Below are positions 32,293 through 44,000 of a stretch of 64,000 bases of DNA, piece by piece. The notes under the pieces were generated by a model. That model made no database searches and had not been told where the DNA came from. It worked only from the letters and a program-made list of their open reading frames with translations. Made by a program: the position numbers and the translations under genes. This DNA comes from Cladopsammia gracilis (Eukaryota; Cnidaria; Anthozoa; Scleractinia; Dendrophylliidae). Location of the stretch: the NCBI GenBank assembly GCA_022457155.1, contig JAJGOT010000197.1, forward strand, positions 1,256,001-1,320,000, written 5' to 3'. Within the stretch, counting starts at the first letter, position 1. Every line of letters starts with the position of its first letter.

Positions 32293-34899
32293 TCAGATAT
32301 CCCCATAAGTTCCTTTAAAGTCCACAGATTCGTTTTTGACTGCGCATGCAGGTCCCTGGGGAGTTCCAAACCTGTCGATATTGGCGCCATTTTCTGTTGG
32401 CGAGATCAGCAAAGCATCATGGGAAGCCAAAGAGGGATCTTCGTTAAAGTAGTTGTACGGACGCAGGAAAAAGCTGGCCGAGTTGGCAGCGGTCACAGTG
32501 TTAGGAACATCTTCGGAATGAGGCACGTGCATCACGCCTACTGTTACCCAGGCAACCAGATCTTCGTTAACAATCCGTTCATTGTCTGCTGTGAAATTTG
32601 CAAAATCTACCACTGGGGTATACATACTGTATTGCGAGTAGATTGACGAGCTTCTTTCTTCCTCTTCTTTGTATTTAGTGACCGTCACCTGGTTTCTCGA
32701 CCACTCAGCCCCTCTCACTATTGGCCAGTCCTTCGGATACATCTGTTTCATCATGTCCCGGATGTGGACGCGGTAGCCTCGATTCACGCCCATCTTGTTC
32801 ACATTTCCATCACTGAAAAAGTTCAGGTACTTGGGGTGGTCAAAGTTATTATGGTAAATGGCATCTTGCTCGTTTTCCTTCAGACTGCGACTAAGTACTT
32901 TCTGTACTCTTCTCGCGTTTGGAAACCAAGGATTCGTGATGTTTTCTACCTTGATATCTATTGTTTCATAAGAGTTTTTTCGTCCACCGATGTCCAAGTC
33001 CACTTTGTAGTTGAGCAAGTGATCATGAATGGTTCCCGCTACATTTGGGTGGATAGGGTTACCATAAGGAGCCTCGTTGGATGTCCAATAAGTCGCTTGT
33101 ACGTACCCAGAAGTAGACACCCTCACCTCCACAACACCGTTTGGATAAAACAAATAATCGTAAATGTAATCATAGTTGTACGCGGTGGATATCGAGCGCA
33201 GAACTAACGCGATTCCTGGCATGCCTCCATAGAAATTGTAACCGCCAACATAGTTGTTGCTATAATGCCTGCGCAGGGGAAGCTCAAGATTCGTCTCGAA
33301 CAAGCATATTGAGTTCCTATATTTGGCGGGATCATTGGCGCTCACGAAATGCATTGTATCAAAGAATGTGGCCGTGTTAGGACAGTCCACGCCTCGAACA
33401 AGTTCAAACTTGCTGCTTCCCATGCCCCAGGTGGCATCGAGATAATCTGTTGACATTTGCATGGGACTCCAACCCGAGTAAAAAGCTGCAGCTTCTTGCA
33501 AACTGAGTTCATACACGATTCGTTGTCCATCGAATCTGATATCAAACAGTTGCAAACCAGAAGAACTGCGAGAGCGGAAGTCAAAGCTCCACTTCATGTA
33601 CTCCACGTGATGCCCGCTGACCGTGTAGCGCTTGCCATCGGGCTCAACCAGCTGAGGTGGCCGCAAAGGTTTTGGAGGCTGGGGTTTGCCGCGGCGGATA
33701 TAGGATGAAAATAAGGGTGATTCACTTGAGTAAGATGGCGCGGGGAGAAAGACTTTATGAAGCGAACCATTGTGGTAAGAGCGCATCAACTCCTCTACAC
33801 TATCGAAAGACGTGTTGAAATAGAAGACTTTTTCAACTTTCCATAACGATGCATCACTTCCTTTTGCATTGATATACAACTCAAAACCCACTGGATGCAA
33901 GTAGTGACCCGGGAGATCTCTCATAAACCAGATCCATTTTTTGCGTTCACCTAATTCCCCTGGCGATGAATAAGACCAAGTCAGACAGCGATCTGTACAG
34001 TCACTATAAGTATACCCATCGAAACTGTCTCGCAACAAATCACTCACTTGTGTTGTTACATTGACAAGAATGTGTTCTACAGCTTCGTCGTCTTTATCGC
34101 CCGATGGTGGACGCGCGTCAAATGGAATCGGGTACCCATGGCCGGTTCTTTCTTTGTGTTGAGTCGGTTTTGCTGCAGGACTCAGACTCACCAGATATTC
34201 TCTGACATCAGGGTTGAGTTTTCCTCCATTGTAAATAACCACTCGAGCAGTGCGTTCCGGCTTGGGGGCGCTTTCATTATCGAGGAAATCAATCGCTTTA
34301 TCTTTGGGCGGCTGCTGCAGCTCAATCAAGTAAATGTAATTGTCGTTAATAGCCGCTTTTTCGAAAGGTGTGACATTCAGCGCCGACTGATCGAGAATGT
34401 AATCTCGTACAGCGATTATTTCTTCCTCGGATAAATCGTCGTATAAACCCGCTGAGCGTGCTGGCGAAGATATCAACTGCGTGGTCTCCGGGCAGAATTC
34501 GAAGTCCGCGTGGTTGCCAGAAGTCGATCCATTCTCCGCTGAGGGTCGTGTTTTGTTTTTAGTTACCACCACAATTAATGCGATGAGCAAAGCTAACGAC
34601 AGGAGAGCAAGTAGTGCACAAACTATTTTCAAGATGCAAATCGTCCTGTTAGCGTCCTTTTTTGCCACGGCCGATGACCTTAATATTAAGGCCCCGTCCA
34701 CACGTATCCGAATATTTTTGAATCCGCAACCTTTTTGTTGCGGATTGGCCTTCCGTCCACACGTATCCGGCGAATTCGGGCAAATACGATTCGAATACGC
34801 TACGTGTGGACGCGAATATTTTCTAATCCGTAACAAAAAAGTTGCGGATTCAAAAATATCCGGATACGTGTGGACGGGGCCTAAGGTATCTTCTTGCAT
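32293..34899 (-). CDS. copper-containing amine oxidase, type II membrane form
   Basis: Oxidative deamination of primary amines to aldehyde, ammonia and peroxide, at the cell surface by analogy with vertebrate AOC3. Single exon; 868 residues from ATG 34899, the first in-frame Met (upstream frame has no ATG). One membrane span at about 87-112 (ALLALLSLALLIALIVVV) then a long extracellular domain with many N-x-S/T sites. Catalytic set present: YLDATWGMG with the base Asp; GVDCPNTATFFD; TAYNYDY with the topaquinone precursor Tyr at residue 576 (33172-33174); copper ligands His625 and His627 (TIHDHLLNYKVDLD) and His791 (VGVMHVPHSEDVPNT). All key residues intact, so it should be active. Residues 7-70 come from a transposon inserted in frame (see 34690-34881); without it the protein would be about 803 residues, nearer the family norm. 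Confidence 0.93.
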   Translation of the reverse strand: MQEDTLGPVHTYPDIFESATFLLRIRKYSRPHVAYSNRICPNSPDTCGRKANPQQKGCGFKNIRIRVDGALILRSSAVAKKDANRTICILKIVCALLALLSLALLIALIVVVTKNKTRPSAENGSTSGNHADFEFCPETTQLISSPARSAGLYDDLSEEEIIAVRDYILDQSALNVTPFEKAAINDNYIYLIELQQPPKDKAIDFLDNESAPKPERTARVVIYNGGKLNPDVREYLVSLSPAAKPTQHKERTGHGYPIPFDARPPSGDKDDEAVEHILVNVTTQVSDLLRDSFDGYTYSDCTDRCLTWSYSSPGELGERKKWIWFMRDLPGHYLHPVGFELYINAKGSDASLWKVEKVFYFNTSFDSVEELMRSYHNGSLHKVFLPAPSYSSESPLFSSYIRRGKPQPPKPLRPPQLVEPDGKRYTVSGHHVEYMKWSFDFRSRSSSGLQLFDIRFDGQRIVYELSLQEAAAFYSGWSPMQMSTDYLDATWGMGSSKFELVRGVDCPNTATFFDTMHFVSANDPAKYRNSICLFETNLELPLRRHYSNNYVGGYNFYGGMPGIALVLRSISTAYNYDYIYDYLFYPNGVVEVRVSTSGYVQATYWTSNEAPYGNPIHPNVAGTIHDHLLNYKVDLDIGGRKNSYETIDIKVENITNPWFPNARRVQKVLSRSLKENEQDAIYHNNFDHPKYLNFFSDGNVNKMGVNRGYRVHIRDMMKQMYPKDWPIVRGAEWSRNQVTVTKYKEEEERSSSIYSQYSMYTPVVDFANFTADNERIVNEDLVAWVTVGVMHVPHSEDVPNTVTAANSASFFLRPYNYFNEDPSLASHDALLISPTENGANIDRFGTPQGPACAVKNESVDFKGTYGDI
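34690..34881. mobile_element. MITE inside the amine oxidase coding sequence
   Basis: 192 bp with long inverted ends, ggccccgtccacacgtatcc at the left and ggatacgtgtggacggggcc at the right, followed by gaatccgcaac / gttgcggattc. TAA borders both ends (34687-34689, 34882-34884), as in PIF/Harbinger MITEs. Its length is a multiple of three, and the amine oxidase frame crosses it without a stop. Removing it and one TAA restores ...GATACCTTAATATTAAGG..., that is MQEDTLILRSS. Confidence 0.85.
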
Positions 34900-35361
34900 A
34901 TTGAAAAACCCCCGAAAACCGTACAAATGCTTGATATCAAATGACAGAGTGGACAATCGAAACACGATAGGTAGATCAGAGCAGCAGCAGCAGCTTCATT
35001 GTTTAGGGCGTTGCGGCTGCTTTTGTTTTCAGAGCGAGGAGCCATTGTTTCTGTTGTTTGTCGTATTGTTCTCTCGAAGGGTATCGAACCAATGGTGTGA
35101 GACCTTATGAGAGCTAGCAAGCTAAAAATAGATAGACCCCCCACGTGACTCACAGAGTTTGCAGCCAGCTCAAAGGCTTTCCACTGAGTAGGACTTGTTT
35201 TGGATATGAAAAATTGGTGAAATCAGCGGTAAACGTGATCTGAAAGTTTTTTGGGCTGCAAATATAATAAATTAAAGGCAATAATACATTAGGGATTCAA
35301 GAAATGTAGATTTCGGCTTAATCGATTCAATAAATTATGTGACGAGGCCGGCTGCACTTGA
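34900..35361. other. amine oxidase 5' flank
   Basis: The likely 5' UTR and promoter of the minus-strand amine oxidase. A CAG/GCAGCAGCAGCAG tract lies at about 34980-34993. Short open frames here lack Met or motifs. Confidence 0.35.
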
Positions 35362-35754
35362 AGAGGGTCGTGAAGGGGTAAAATGGGAACTGGGATTAGC
35401 CTTATTTTGGACTAGGAAAATTAAAAATGGGATTTACTCACTGGGACTGGGATTTAGCCACTGGGAATGGGATGAACAATTATAAAATGGGAATGGGATT
35501 TCTTTTCTTCAGCGGTCTTTGCTCCAATATTTTGAAATAGAAAAATAAAATTTCGTAGCAATAGACCTTGCACTCCTCAGTAGATACAGTAGAGACCGTG
35601 AAATCAGTATTTTTCAACTTCGCGCCCGCGGTCTAGCTACCAGGCTTACACGGTTGCATAGTTAGAGGGTTGTGAAGGGGTAAAATGGGAACTGGGATTT
35701 GGGCCAAATTTAGGCTGGGAACTGGGATTTGGTACCCCCCTTCACGACCCTCCT
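35362..35754. mobile_element. inverted-repeat element with 'aaaatgggaactgggat' repeats
   Basis: The left end gagggtcgtgaaggggtaaa is mirrored by cccccttcacgaccctc at 35740-35754. A second left end (gagggttgtgaaggggtaaa) occurs at 35665, so two copies are nested or one end is duplicated. The phrases 'gggaactgggattt' recur six or more times. Confidence 0.55.
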
Positions 35755-35989
35755 TGAACTATCATCGGACTTCCAATCTCTTAGGTCTCTTAGCTCTCAT
35801 GCGATCAGAAAACATTTTACGACTTGTGCCCAAAATTAAGTCAAATTGTTAAGTAAATTGCTGTATTCTTCTTGTATGACTATTAAAAAGATGTGTGTAC
35901 CGCTAGCTTGGAAAAATTAAAGATGCGTAGGTTCCAATCCAGAATATGTCTTGATACAAATACCGTTTACGATCAGCGTCCGATATGCA
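35755..35989. other. spacer
   Basis: No feature seen. Confidence 0.3.
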
Positions 35990-36165
35990 AAGCAAAAACA
36001 AAAGGTCCTGAAGATTACAACACGAATTTGTTTTTGTGTAAAAATCCTGTCTTTGCGTAAATATCGTAAATCCGTAAATATATTAAATCGTAAATATCGT
36101 AAATTCTGTCTTTTGCGTAAATATATTAAATCCTGTCTTTGCGTAAATATATTAAAAGGGATATA
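35990..36165. repeat. minisatellite, cgtaaatat(c/a)t
   Basis: Irregular repeats of tcctgtctttgcgtaaatat and cgtaaatatattaaat, at least five partial units. Confidence 0.6.
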
Positions 36166-36673
36166 TATAGGCCGCTATATACCCGCGGCTTTCCAGTATT
36201 TGGTCGCATGTAAAACAGTATAAAAATCGCATCCCTTCTGTGGAGCAATGGTCAGATTATTGTTTCTTTTCATCATCATTGAAACCTGCCTTTTTCGCCA
36301 TGGACCACTTTACCTCTTGGTTCCACAAGCTACGTTTCTATTAACGGCTCAGGTGTATACCTCTCGAGAGTGAAATCTTTCAGACAATAATATTGCCGCT
36401 CTCTATCAATAGTTTTCATTTTCTGTTTCTCGCCAAAGTTCAAGATGTTCCAAGAATAATTTTTAGATTTTCTCTTCCACATTGGCCCTGGTGTTCAGGA
36501 TTTTCTTGCGAAAATATCGATAAAATCTGCATCAAAGTGTTCGTCAATAGCACTTTATGCATATATTAAACACATGGATGAGTTTCACAGTGGGAGTCAA
36601 AAGTCTGTGACGTCATTAGTGCGCAGCGTTTGCTAGCTACACGCACCCAAAAATAGTGCAGATGAGAATTTTA

Positions 36674-36810
36674 TAGACTATGAGCAGTCTCTCTTTCCCA
36701 GCTTAGTCCGTCGAGCGAGAAACGAAAAAACATTAGCGCACGGATAATGGCCGCGCGAAACCCCGTTCGCTAATGTTTTTTCGTTTCTCGCTCGACGGAC
36801 TCGTAGTCTA
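36674..36810. mobile_element. foldback MITE with CpG-rich perfect arms
   Basis: The outer ends are tagactatgag and ctcgtagtcta. The inner arms 36706-36738 and 36768-36800 (gtccgtcgagcgagaaacga...) are perfect 33-bp inverted repeats, CpG-rich against an AT-rich background. It shares terminal style (tagacta.gag) with 59425-59613. Confidence 0.65.
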
Positions 36811-37102
36811 AGAATCTTAGAATTAGACACTGTATGTACAGTGTAGACCGGAAAACATTAATTATGTTTGTATTGTATATCAGAAACTTTATATTGGTCA
36901 AGGAGCTGAGGGAGTCGCAAAAATGCATACTTGCTGTAAACTTAGCACTGGAGTGGACTTGTAAATCGAGGATTTGTCAAACGTGGACTTGCACTGAATG
37001 CGGTATACTTGTAAAACGTGGACTTGTACAACATGGACAAGTAAAACAGGTTTGGGAAGCAAGAATGTTCTTGACTTTATTCAATAACATTTCCAAGTTT
37101 GA

Positions 37103-37336
37103 CCATTCAAATAGAAGCTATTGAGCTGAGCAGTACTTTCCTGTGGTACTGTTTAGTATGCTGTTCAAGGTAGTTCTAACTTTTGACCATTCAAATGAAA
37201 TCTATTGAGCAGTATGTTCTTGACTGGTGCTGTTTATTATGCTGTACAAGGTGGTTCTAACTTTTAAATCTGTGGATGAAACAATAAAGTGAGACCATTC
37301 AAATGAAAGCTACTGAGCAGTACTTTTCCTGTGGAA
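37103..37336 (+). repeat. 106-bp satellite array (plus orientation), partial
   Basis: The anchor phrase ccattcaaatgaaagct or a close variant starts at 37103, 37187 and 37294, and is followed by gagcagtacttt and ctgtacaaggt(g/a)gttctaac. It is the reverse complement of the array at 52.9-53.3 kb. Upstream (36950-37040) there are irregular repeats of 'aaacgtggacttgtac'. Confidence 0.65.
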
Positions 37337-37376
37337 CCAGGGCGCTGAAAAGAATGGATTCTTTTCAGCGCCCTGG
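37337..37376. repeat. 19-bp perfect hairpin
   Basis: ccagggcgctgaaaagaat and its exact reverse complement, separated by gg. It lies between the satellite and a LINE 3' end. Confidence 0.8.
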
Positions 37377-37379
37377 TGG

Positions 37380-37790
37380 AACTTAGGAACTCCGAGGGCA
37401 AGTTAGCTACTCCACTGCCCCAAACCAACTTTGTCAAAAACGGTTTCACTTATAGAGGTTCGGTGCTTTGAATAGTCTACCTGTTGAGCTGCGGCAAGCG
37501 AAAACTCTCTCCTTTAAATCCAGCTGCAGTGATTTCTTTCAAAAAGTGAACGATAATCCATTTAATGCACGGCATTTATGGAAAGCAGGCACCTTTTAAG
37601 AATTAACTAGAGCTCTTTTGATTGTTATTAGCATTGGTTATAACTAGAGTTTGTATAAGATTGATATTAGCATTAGTTATTTATTAGTAATTTTTCTCAT
37701 GCCTGATGATTGCTTTTTATCGTGGATAAATAAAGTTATTGTATTGTATTGTATTTTATTGCATTGTATTGTATTGTTTATTATGCTGTA
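37380..37790 (+). mobile_element. LINE 3' end with (gtatt)n tail
   Basis: About 37460-37600 reads ALNSLPVELRQAKTLSFKSS then NPFNARHLWKAGTF and a stop, typical of the extreme C-terminus of CR1/Jockey-like LINE ORF2. The tail is the microsatellite attgtattgtattgtatt at 37738-37785. The 106-bp satellite resumes right after it (gtttattatgctgtacaatg), so the LINE inserted into the satellite. Confidence 0.6.
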
Positions 37791-37873
37791 CAATGTGGTT
37801 CTAACTTTTTAAATTGAAAAAGTGTTACCATTTAATGGAATTTTTTTCTCTAGTAATCTACCGTGCTACTTTT

Positions 37874-38076
37874 CGCATTTCTACGTTTCTAAAAATTCAA
37901 TAAAGTGAGTCTAGTTTGAGCATTGCCACTCGTAACTTAAGGGTCAACCATCAAAAACCCAAAACGAGTAATCTACCTGTCGCATTTCTACGTTTCTAAA
38001 AATTCAATAAAGTGAGTCTAGTTTGAGCATTGCCACTCGCAACTTTACGGTCAACCATCAAAAGCCCAAAACGAGG
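37874..38076. repeat. 107-bp tandem duplication over the POFUT1 3' end
   Basis: The phrase cgcatttctacgtttctaaa starts at 37874 and 37981. Both units end ...ccaaaacgag. The unit covers the last 26 coding bases of POFUT1, its stop, and the adjacent 3' UTR. Confidence 0.8.
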
Positions 38077-41000
38077 AAGACTTGTCACTGAAGTCTCTTT
38101 CGCGTTTGACAAACGACGAGAATGAAGATACGCAATTGCCAATAAAATGGTCTGCTCTAGCTAGAATCGCCAGGTCCAACTGAGGTAGCCATGGGTTTAG
38201 ATGGAAAGCTTGAACCTAGAATTGAATTGCAAATAGAGCGGTTTTCAATTGAGTGTCGAAAGTAATTTCGCAATTGCTTTGGTTTTGCATTGCTAAGCTT
38301 TGTGATTGGCCAAAAAAATCTCGCTGTATTTGCTTCGAGTTCTGATTAGTTTATTGGATTGTATGTCTCTGATGTGATTGACAATCAAATGAACCAATCA
38401 GAACGTGCAGCAGAAACATGTAGCTGGAGTCAAGCGCGCGAAAACGCGTGCGAGCAAGTCACAATTGGTTTTGGCGGATTTTATTTCTGATTGGTTGATA
38501 AAGTGTCGCGAGTATTTTTAGCCAATCACAAACCGAACTATAAAAAAGTATAAAATTAAGCCATAAAAGGGGAGGTTGAGAGGGAGGTCCTATGCGTCCT
38601 AGGGGGAGCGCGAAGAGAGCAAAATAAAATGCCCCAAACAGCAAACAAGACTAAAAATGGGATAAACTGCAGATCTGTTCTCAGGCAGCTCAGTTCTAAA
38701 GGATGTAAATTAGTAAAGTTAGGAAAACACTGGCGGTTGCGGAAACAATACTGGCGAGTGAAATACTTCCAAGTTAGCCGCACAAGAACCGTACAATATG
38801 GTAAAAGGTCGTAAAAAATAGGAAGGATTGGGGATTTGCTATTCCCCGCGAAAAACGCTCCGGGGCACCGTGGCAACGAGGAATCTTTAGGAAAATGTTC
38901 AGAACGGCGTTATACTGTTTTCCACATCATTTTAGTACTTTTAAAGGAACCAAGGTTAAAGGCCCATCTTCACCCAAAATGCTGTGCGCGCCGTGATCAC
39001 TTTCTGTGCTGAATTTCGTGTAACACAAAATTCACGCTTGAATGCGTGCAACCAATCAGATCACGCGTATGAACAACGGAACATTTCAAAACAAAAACAA
39101 ACGACCGCAACGTCTTTTGGGTGAAGGTGGCCCTTTTTACGGCGCTAATACAGTCTGATCTTTTGGCTTTTTTAGCTTAATATTTCAGCAGCAAAAAATT
39201 TCAGGGAAAGAAATGTTATTCCACGAATTTACTTTCTGCTTTCACCTTTCCGAAAATCCTAGCTGACCTTCTTTAGTACCGAAAACGACATTTTTTCCCG
39301 GGGGAGGGGGCAGGGACTCCCATATAAAAATGACGGGGTGCTCGTCGTACCTTTTAGGGGTCAAAATTTGTAGATTGGTACCGCTTAGGGTACTCAACTC
39401 TGAAATGATCACCGTTACAATTATCACGGTACCTTTTAGGGTATTGAGCCAAAAAAATATGACAGAAATATGACGTGTTGTTTTGAATTGGTACCTCTTA
39501 GAGGTAAAACTTCTTTTGAGCCATACCCATCAAACGAGATTCTGGTACCTTTCAGTGTATTTTTCGAAAATTTCCGACGAGCAACTCCGTCATTTTTATA
39601 TGGGAGTCTAACCCCCCCCCCCCCCTGGGAATTTTTTATTCCTCCGAAAACAAAGGCGTTCAATTTTCCAATGTTACGAAAGTTTGAGGCGACATTTTAC
39701 TTAAGAAAACTGAACATCTTCCGAACATCTTCCGAACATTTTCCGAACACTTTTTATTCCTCCGAAAACAAAGGCGTTCAATTTTCCAATGTTACGAAAG
39801 TTTGAGGCGACATTTTACTTAAGAAAACCGAACATCTTCCGAACACCTTCCGAACATTTTCCGAACACTTTTTATTCCTCCGAAAACAAAGGCGTTCAAT
39901 TTTCCAATGTTACGAAAGTTTGAGGCGACATTTTACAAAAGAAAACTCTAGTTTTTAGTGTAATTAAAGGGGCACTGTCCCGCGAAATAGCAAAATTTCG
40001 CTCAGCTTATTTCCACGTTATATCGACAAATGCCACCAAATATACAACTTGGTTGGATAAAAAGACTCTACAGAGCAAAACAAAAGCAGTAGTTTGAAGA
40101 TCCAGTGCAGGATTGCAAGGATTGAAATGGATTACAGTTCATGAAATTTGATTTATTGAATGGCGGTCAAGAAATCAAACTTGCCATTCTTGTGAAATTT
40201 TGACTTTTCTAGCCATTATTTTGTCTGTTTAGTTCATATTTCTTTGCTTCTATCACTTTTGGCAATGGTTTCTTCCAATTTCAATATAATAAAGTAAGCT
40301 TAAAACAAGCTCCTGATCATAATCACAAAAACACAATATTTAAGCAGACAGTGTCACTTTAACTACAAATTTTTAACATGACAAAGGCCTTCCGATTAAA
40401 TTTTCCACTGAAACGATTCCTTGGGTGCCCCTGAACACTTCTCGCTGTTCGTTTTGTTCGTCACCAACCCCTCGCCATTTTGCACGATAAACCAAAGGCA
40501 GCTCAAGCATAGTGTGTGTACACTGTTTATTGTGTACACTGTTCACTGTTCTGTAATTTGATGTGGCTCACACACTACACTTGGGCTGCCTGTGGATAAA
40601 CAAAAACCTCATCTTACATTGAGTCCTTTAAGTCTGAAATTCAATTCTTCCAGCATTGGATCACTGTCAGTAGCCACAAACACAGATTTGGCGCCGGTTT
40701 TTTTCACAGCTTCCTCTGTACGATTAAGAATGTCACCCTTGGGTGGGAAACAAAGGTCTTTTGTGACTGTTCTGTAACGCGAGTAACCAAGACACTGAGG
40801 TGATGCCATGTATTTGGGTATACCTTCTGCATGGTCACAAGCATTTTTCTTATAAAAAAGAATGAAAGAAACATTAAACATTTTGCATGATCTACCGACT
40901 ATGCGACTTGTACATTTTCTGTTATTGTTTAAAAAGTGCTTTTTCATTCTCGCATGTTTTTGTCAAAAAAAAAATAAGCCCCCCCTCCCTAATAAGCACC

Positions 41001-44000
41001 CCTCTCCAATAAGCGCCCCCCTCTCCCTAATAAGCACCCCTCTCCATAAGCGCCCCCCCCCCCTCTCTCCCTAATAAGCACCCCTCTCCAATAAGTGCCC
41101 CCCTCCCTAATAATCACCCCCTCTCCAATAAGCGCCCTCCCTTGAGCTACCAAAACTAAATATGCACCCTGGAGGCTAAATCAAATCATTATGGTAGTTG
41201 ACTGAAACACAGTTTCTTGGTGTTGCTTTGTTGCGATCACCAAATGACATAAATTGAAACATTCAAAAAACAATAAAGAATACCCACATCACAACACAAT
41301 AACTAACCTGGATGGACAATAAAAGTTTCCGCAACGCCAAGAAATACCCACTAAAGCAGTATATACAGGTATATTTACCCCGGTGAGGGGGGGGGGGGGA
41401 TTCCCATATAAAAAATGACGGGGTTGCTCGTTGTACCTACCTTTTAGGGGTCAAAATTTGTAGATTGGTACCACTTAGGGTACTAAACTCTAAAATGACC
41501 ACCGTTAGAATGATTGTGATACCTTTTAGGGTATGAGCCGAAAAAATATGACAGGATATGACATGTGTTGTTTTAGAATTGGTACTTCTTAGGGGTAAAA
41601 ATTATTTTGAGCCACGCCCATCAAACGAGATTCTGGTACCTTTTAGGGTGTTTTTCGAAAATTGCTGATGAGCACCCGCATCATTTTTATATGGGAGTCC
41701 CCCCCCCCCCCCCCGGGATATTTGCCCCAAATTGTCACAGCACTTTGAATGAAGCATTTTCATTCAACTTCTATTTGCGTACTACTAAGCATTCCTATTC
41801 AGTTAGAAATCCACACAGTACTTTGGAAGTTTTTGCTTTGAAATTGATGCAATTTAGCCTTCCGTTCACACACATGAATCAAAATTAATAGCAATAATAA
41901 TAATTTACAATAACCATAAATTGATGCTTGAAAACAAATCAAAATTAACACATCTACATATAAGTGAATGTCTTCAAAGACATACACGTATAAAGGGTGG
42001 ATGGATAAAACGACTTGAAAAGCAAAGGCTGTAGTTTTCAAGAAAATGCAAGATAAAAGTTAAGTCACGTGGTTGCCTTAAAAGGCAATCAAAAATGGCT
42101 CTGTTGCTTTCTTTTACATGATTTAAGAACAGCACAGTCAACTCAGCTAAAGTGTGAACTTTCAGTTCAAAGTGTGAACTTTCAGTTAATTTTTTATCAG
42201 CTATTTTTAAAGCAAGCAACATTAGAGGATAGCTACCAGGAAACAACCTTTGAGCCGCCTGGAGGTACTCTGTACATTTTTGGGAGATGGTGTGCCTCTG
42301 GGACTCTCAGACCCTTCACTAATCATATTCAGCTGCTTTTTGCAACCCGATTCTTGATCCCTACCATATTCCTGACTCACTATTTTCCAGAAAGTCTATA
42401 CTCATACCACTGATAAGTTTCCCAGTAAATGATACTTTTAAATACTCTAGACCAAAACTGTCTGATATCTATACCCTATCCCAGACTAAATTGTTTGAAA
42501 ACAGTTTTAGCCCATGGCAATTTTTTGGCTTGTTTTGCAACTCCCTTCAAGGGTTTTGTTAGCTGCAAAAAAGGTTCTCTTACCCAGTCAATTCCATTGC
42601 GCAGATGAATTCCAGCAAATGGTCCTGGTGGCAAGGTATTCTGAATATAATCATCCACTTCCTTGTTGATCTTGTCTGACCACTTTAGAAAAGCATGTGC
42701 CTGACGATTCTGCTCCTCAACTGGAAAACTTGCAGGTGCACCTCTGAAAGCAAGGACTGGGTGCTTTGAGGGAGGAAACCTGCCATAGGGGAATTAATTA
42801 GACTTTGGCTCTGAATTTGGAGTTTGTGGCTCATACCATTCAAATAAAAGCAAATACAATAATTGACGGTGGTAATTGTCAGAAATTTTGAAAGTAACCC
42901 CTAAAAAGTACCAGAAACATGTTTTGTGAGTATGACTCACACTAATTTTTACTGCTAAGAGGTACCAATATGCTTATTCTTTCTGAAAATTTGCCCGGGA
43001 AGGGGGGGGAGGGGATCCCGTATAAAAATGGCGGGGGTGCTCGTCAGAAATTTTCAAAAGACACCCTAAAAGGTACCAGAATACCATTTGATAGGCGTGG
43101 CTCAAATAGGCATGGCTCAAAATAATTTTTACCCCTAAGACGTACCAACAATACTCTAAAAAGTACCACAGTAATTCTAACCATGGTCATTTTCGATTTC
43201 AGCATCCTAAGCAGTACCAATCTACAAATTTTGACCCCTACAAGATACAACGAGCACCCCTGTCATTTTCAAATCAGTGTCCCCCCCCCCCCCCGGAAAA
43301 GTTGTTCCTGTCAGCATACAGTGTATTACCCTAAAAGGTATCAGACAGTGGTCATTTTCGATTCAAATACCCTTAGTGGTACCAGACCAGGAATTTTAAC
43401 CCCTAAATGGTATGACGATCATCCCTGTCACTTTAATATGGGAGACCCCCCCCCTCCTCCATAGGATACCTAACAAGGTATCCCTTTAAGGTATAACCCT
43501 TAAATAGTATGACGGTCACCCTGTCAGTTTTATATGGAAGTACCCCTGGTCCTCCCCCAATACACCAATTATCTGTTAGGATACCTAACAAGGTATCAGA
43601 ATAACTCTGACGGTGGTCATTTTTGATTTAAACACCCTAAGTGGTACCAAACCACAAATTTGAACCCCTGAATGGTATGACCGTCACCCCTGTCATAATT
43701 ATATGGGAGTACCCCTCCCCTCCCCCCATCCCCCTCCTGACATCCTGGAATCTATTTATTATACTGTACAAAGTTAAATAAAGGATAAAAATACAACACA
43801 AATTACTTACTCTCTCTTCCACTGGTCTCTCTCGTAAGGGTCATGTACATGAACCCCAAGATGGTAGACAACTTTATCATCAAAATCCACATTCAGTTCA
43901 TCCCAAAATGGTTTGAAGGGATTTCCTTCCTAAAATTAAGGAGAAAATTAAGACATTAGAGTGACTCATAGCCAGGCACAGTTGTGTTACAAGCGTGCAA

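Noticed and set aside
34900..34965. Extending the amine oxidase to the 34965 frame start
   Set aside because: The extra 22 codons contain no ATG; ATG 34899 is the first Met and is followed by a sensible tail when the transposon is removed.
34881..35153. Frame with ATG upstream of the amine oxidase (MAPRSENKSS)
   Set aside because: It is in a different frame from the oxidase and ends at a stop before it; no splice donor would join the two cleanly.
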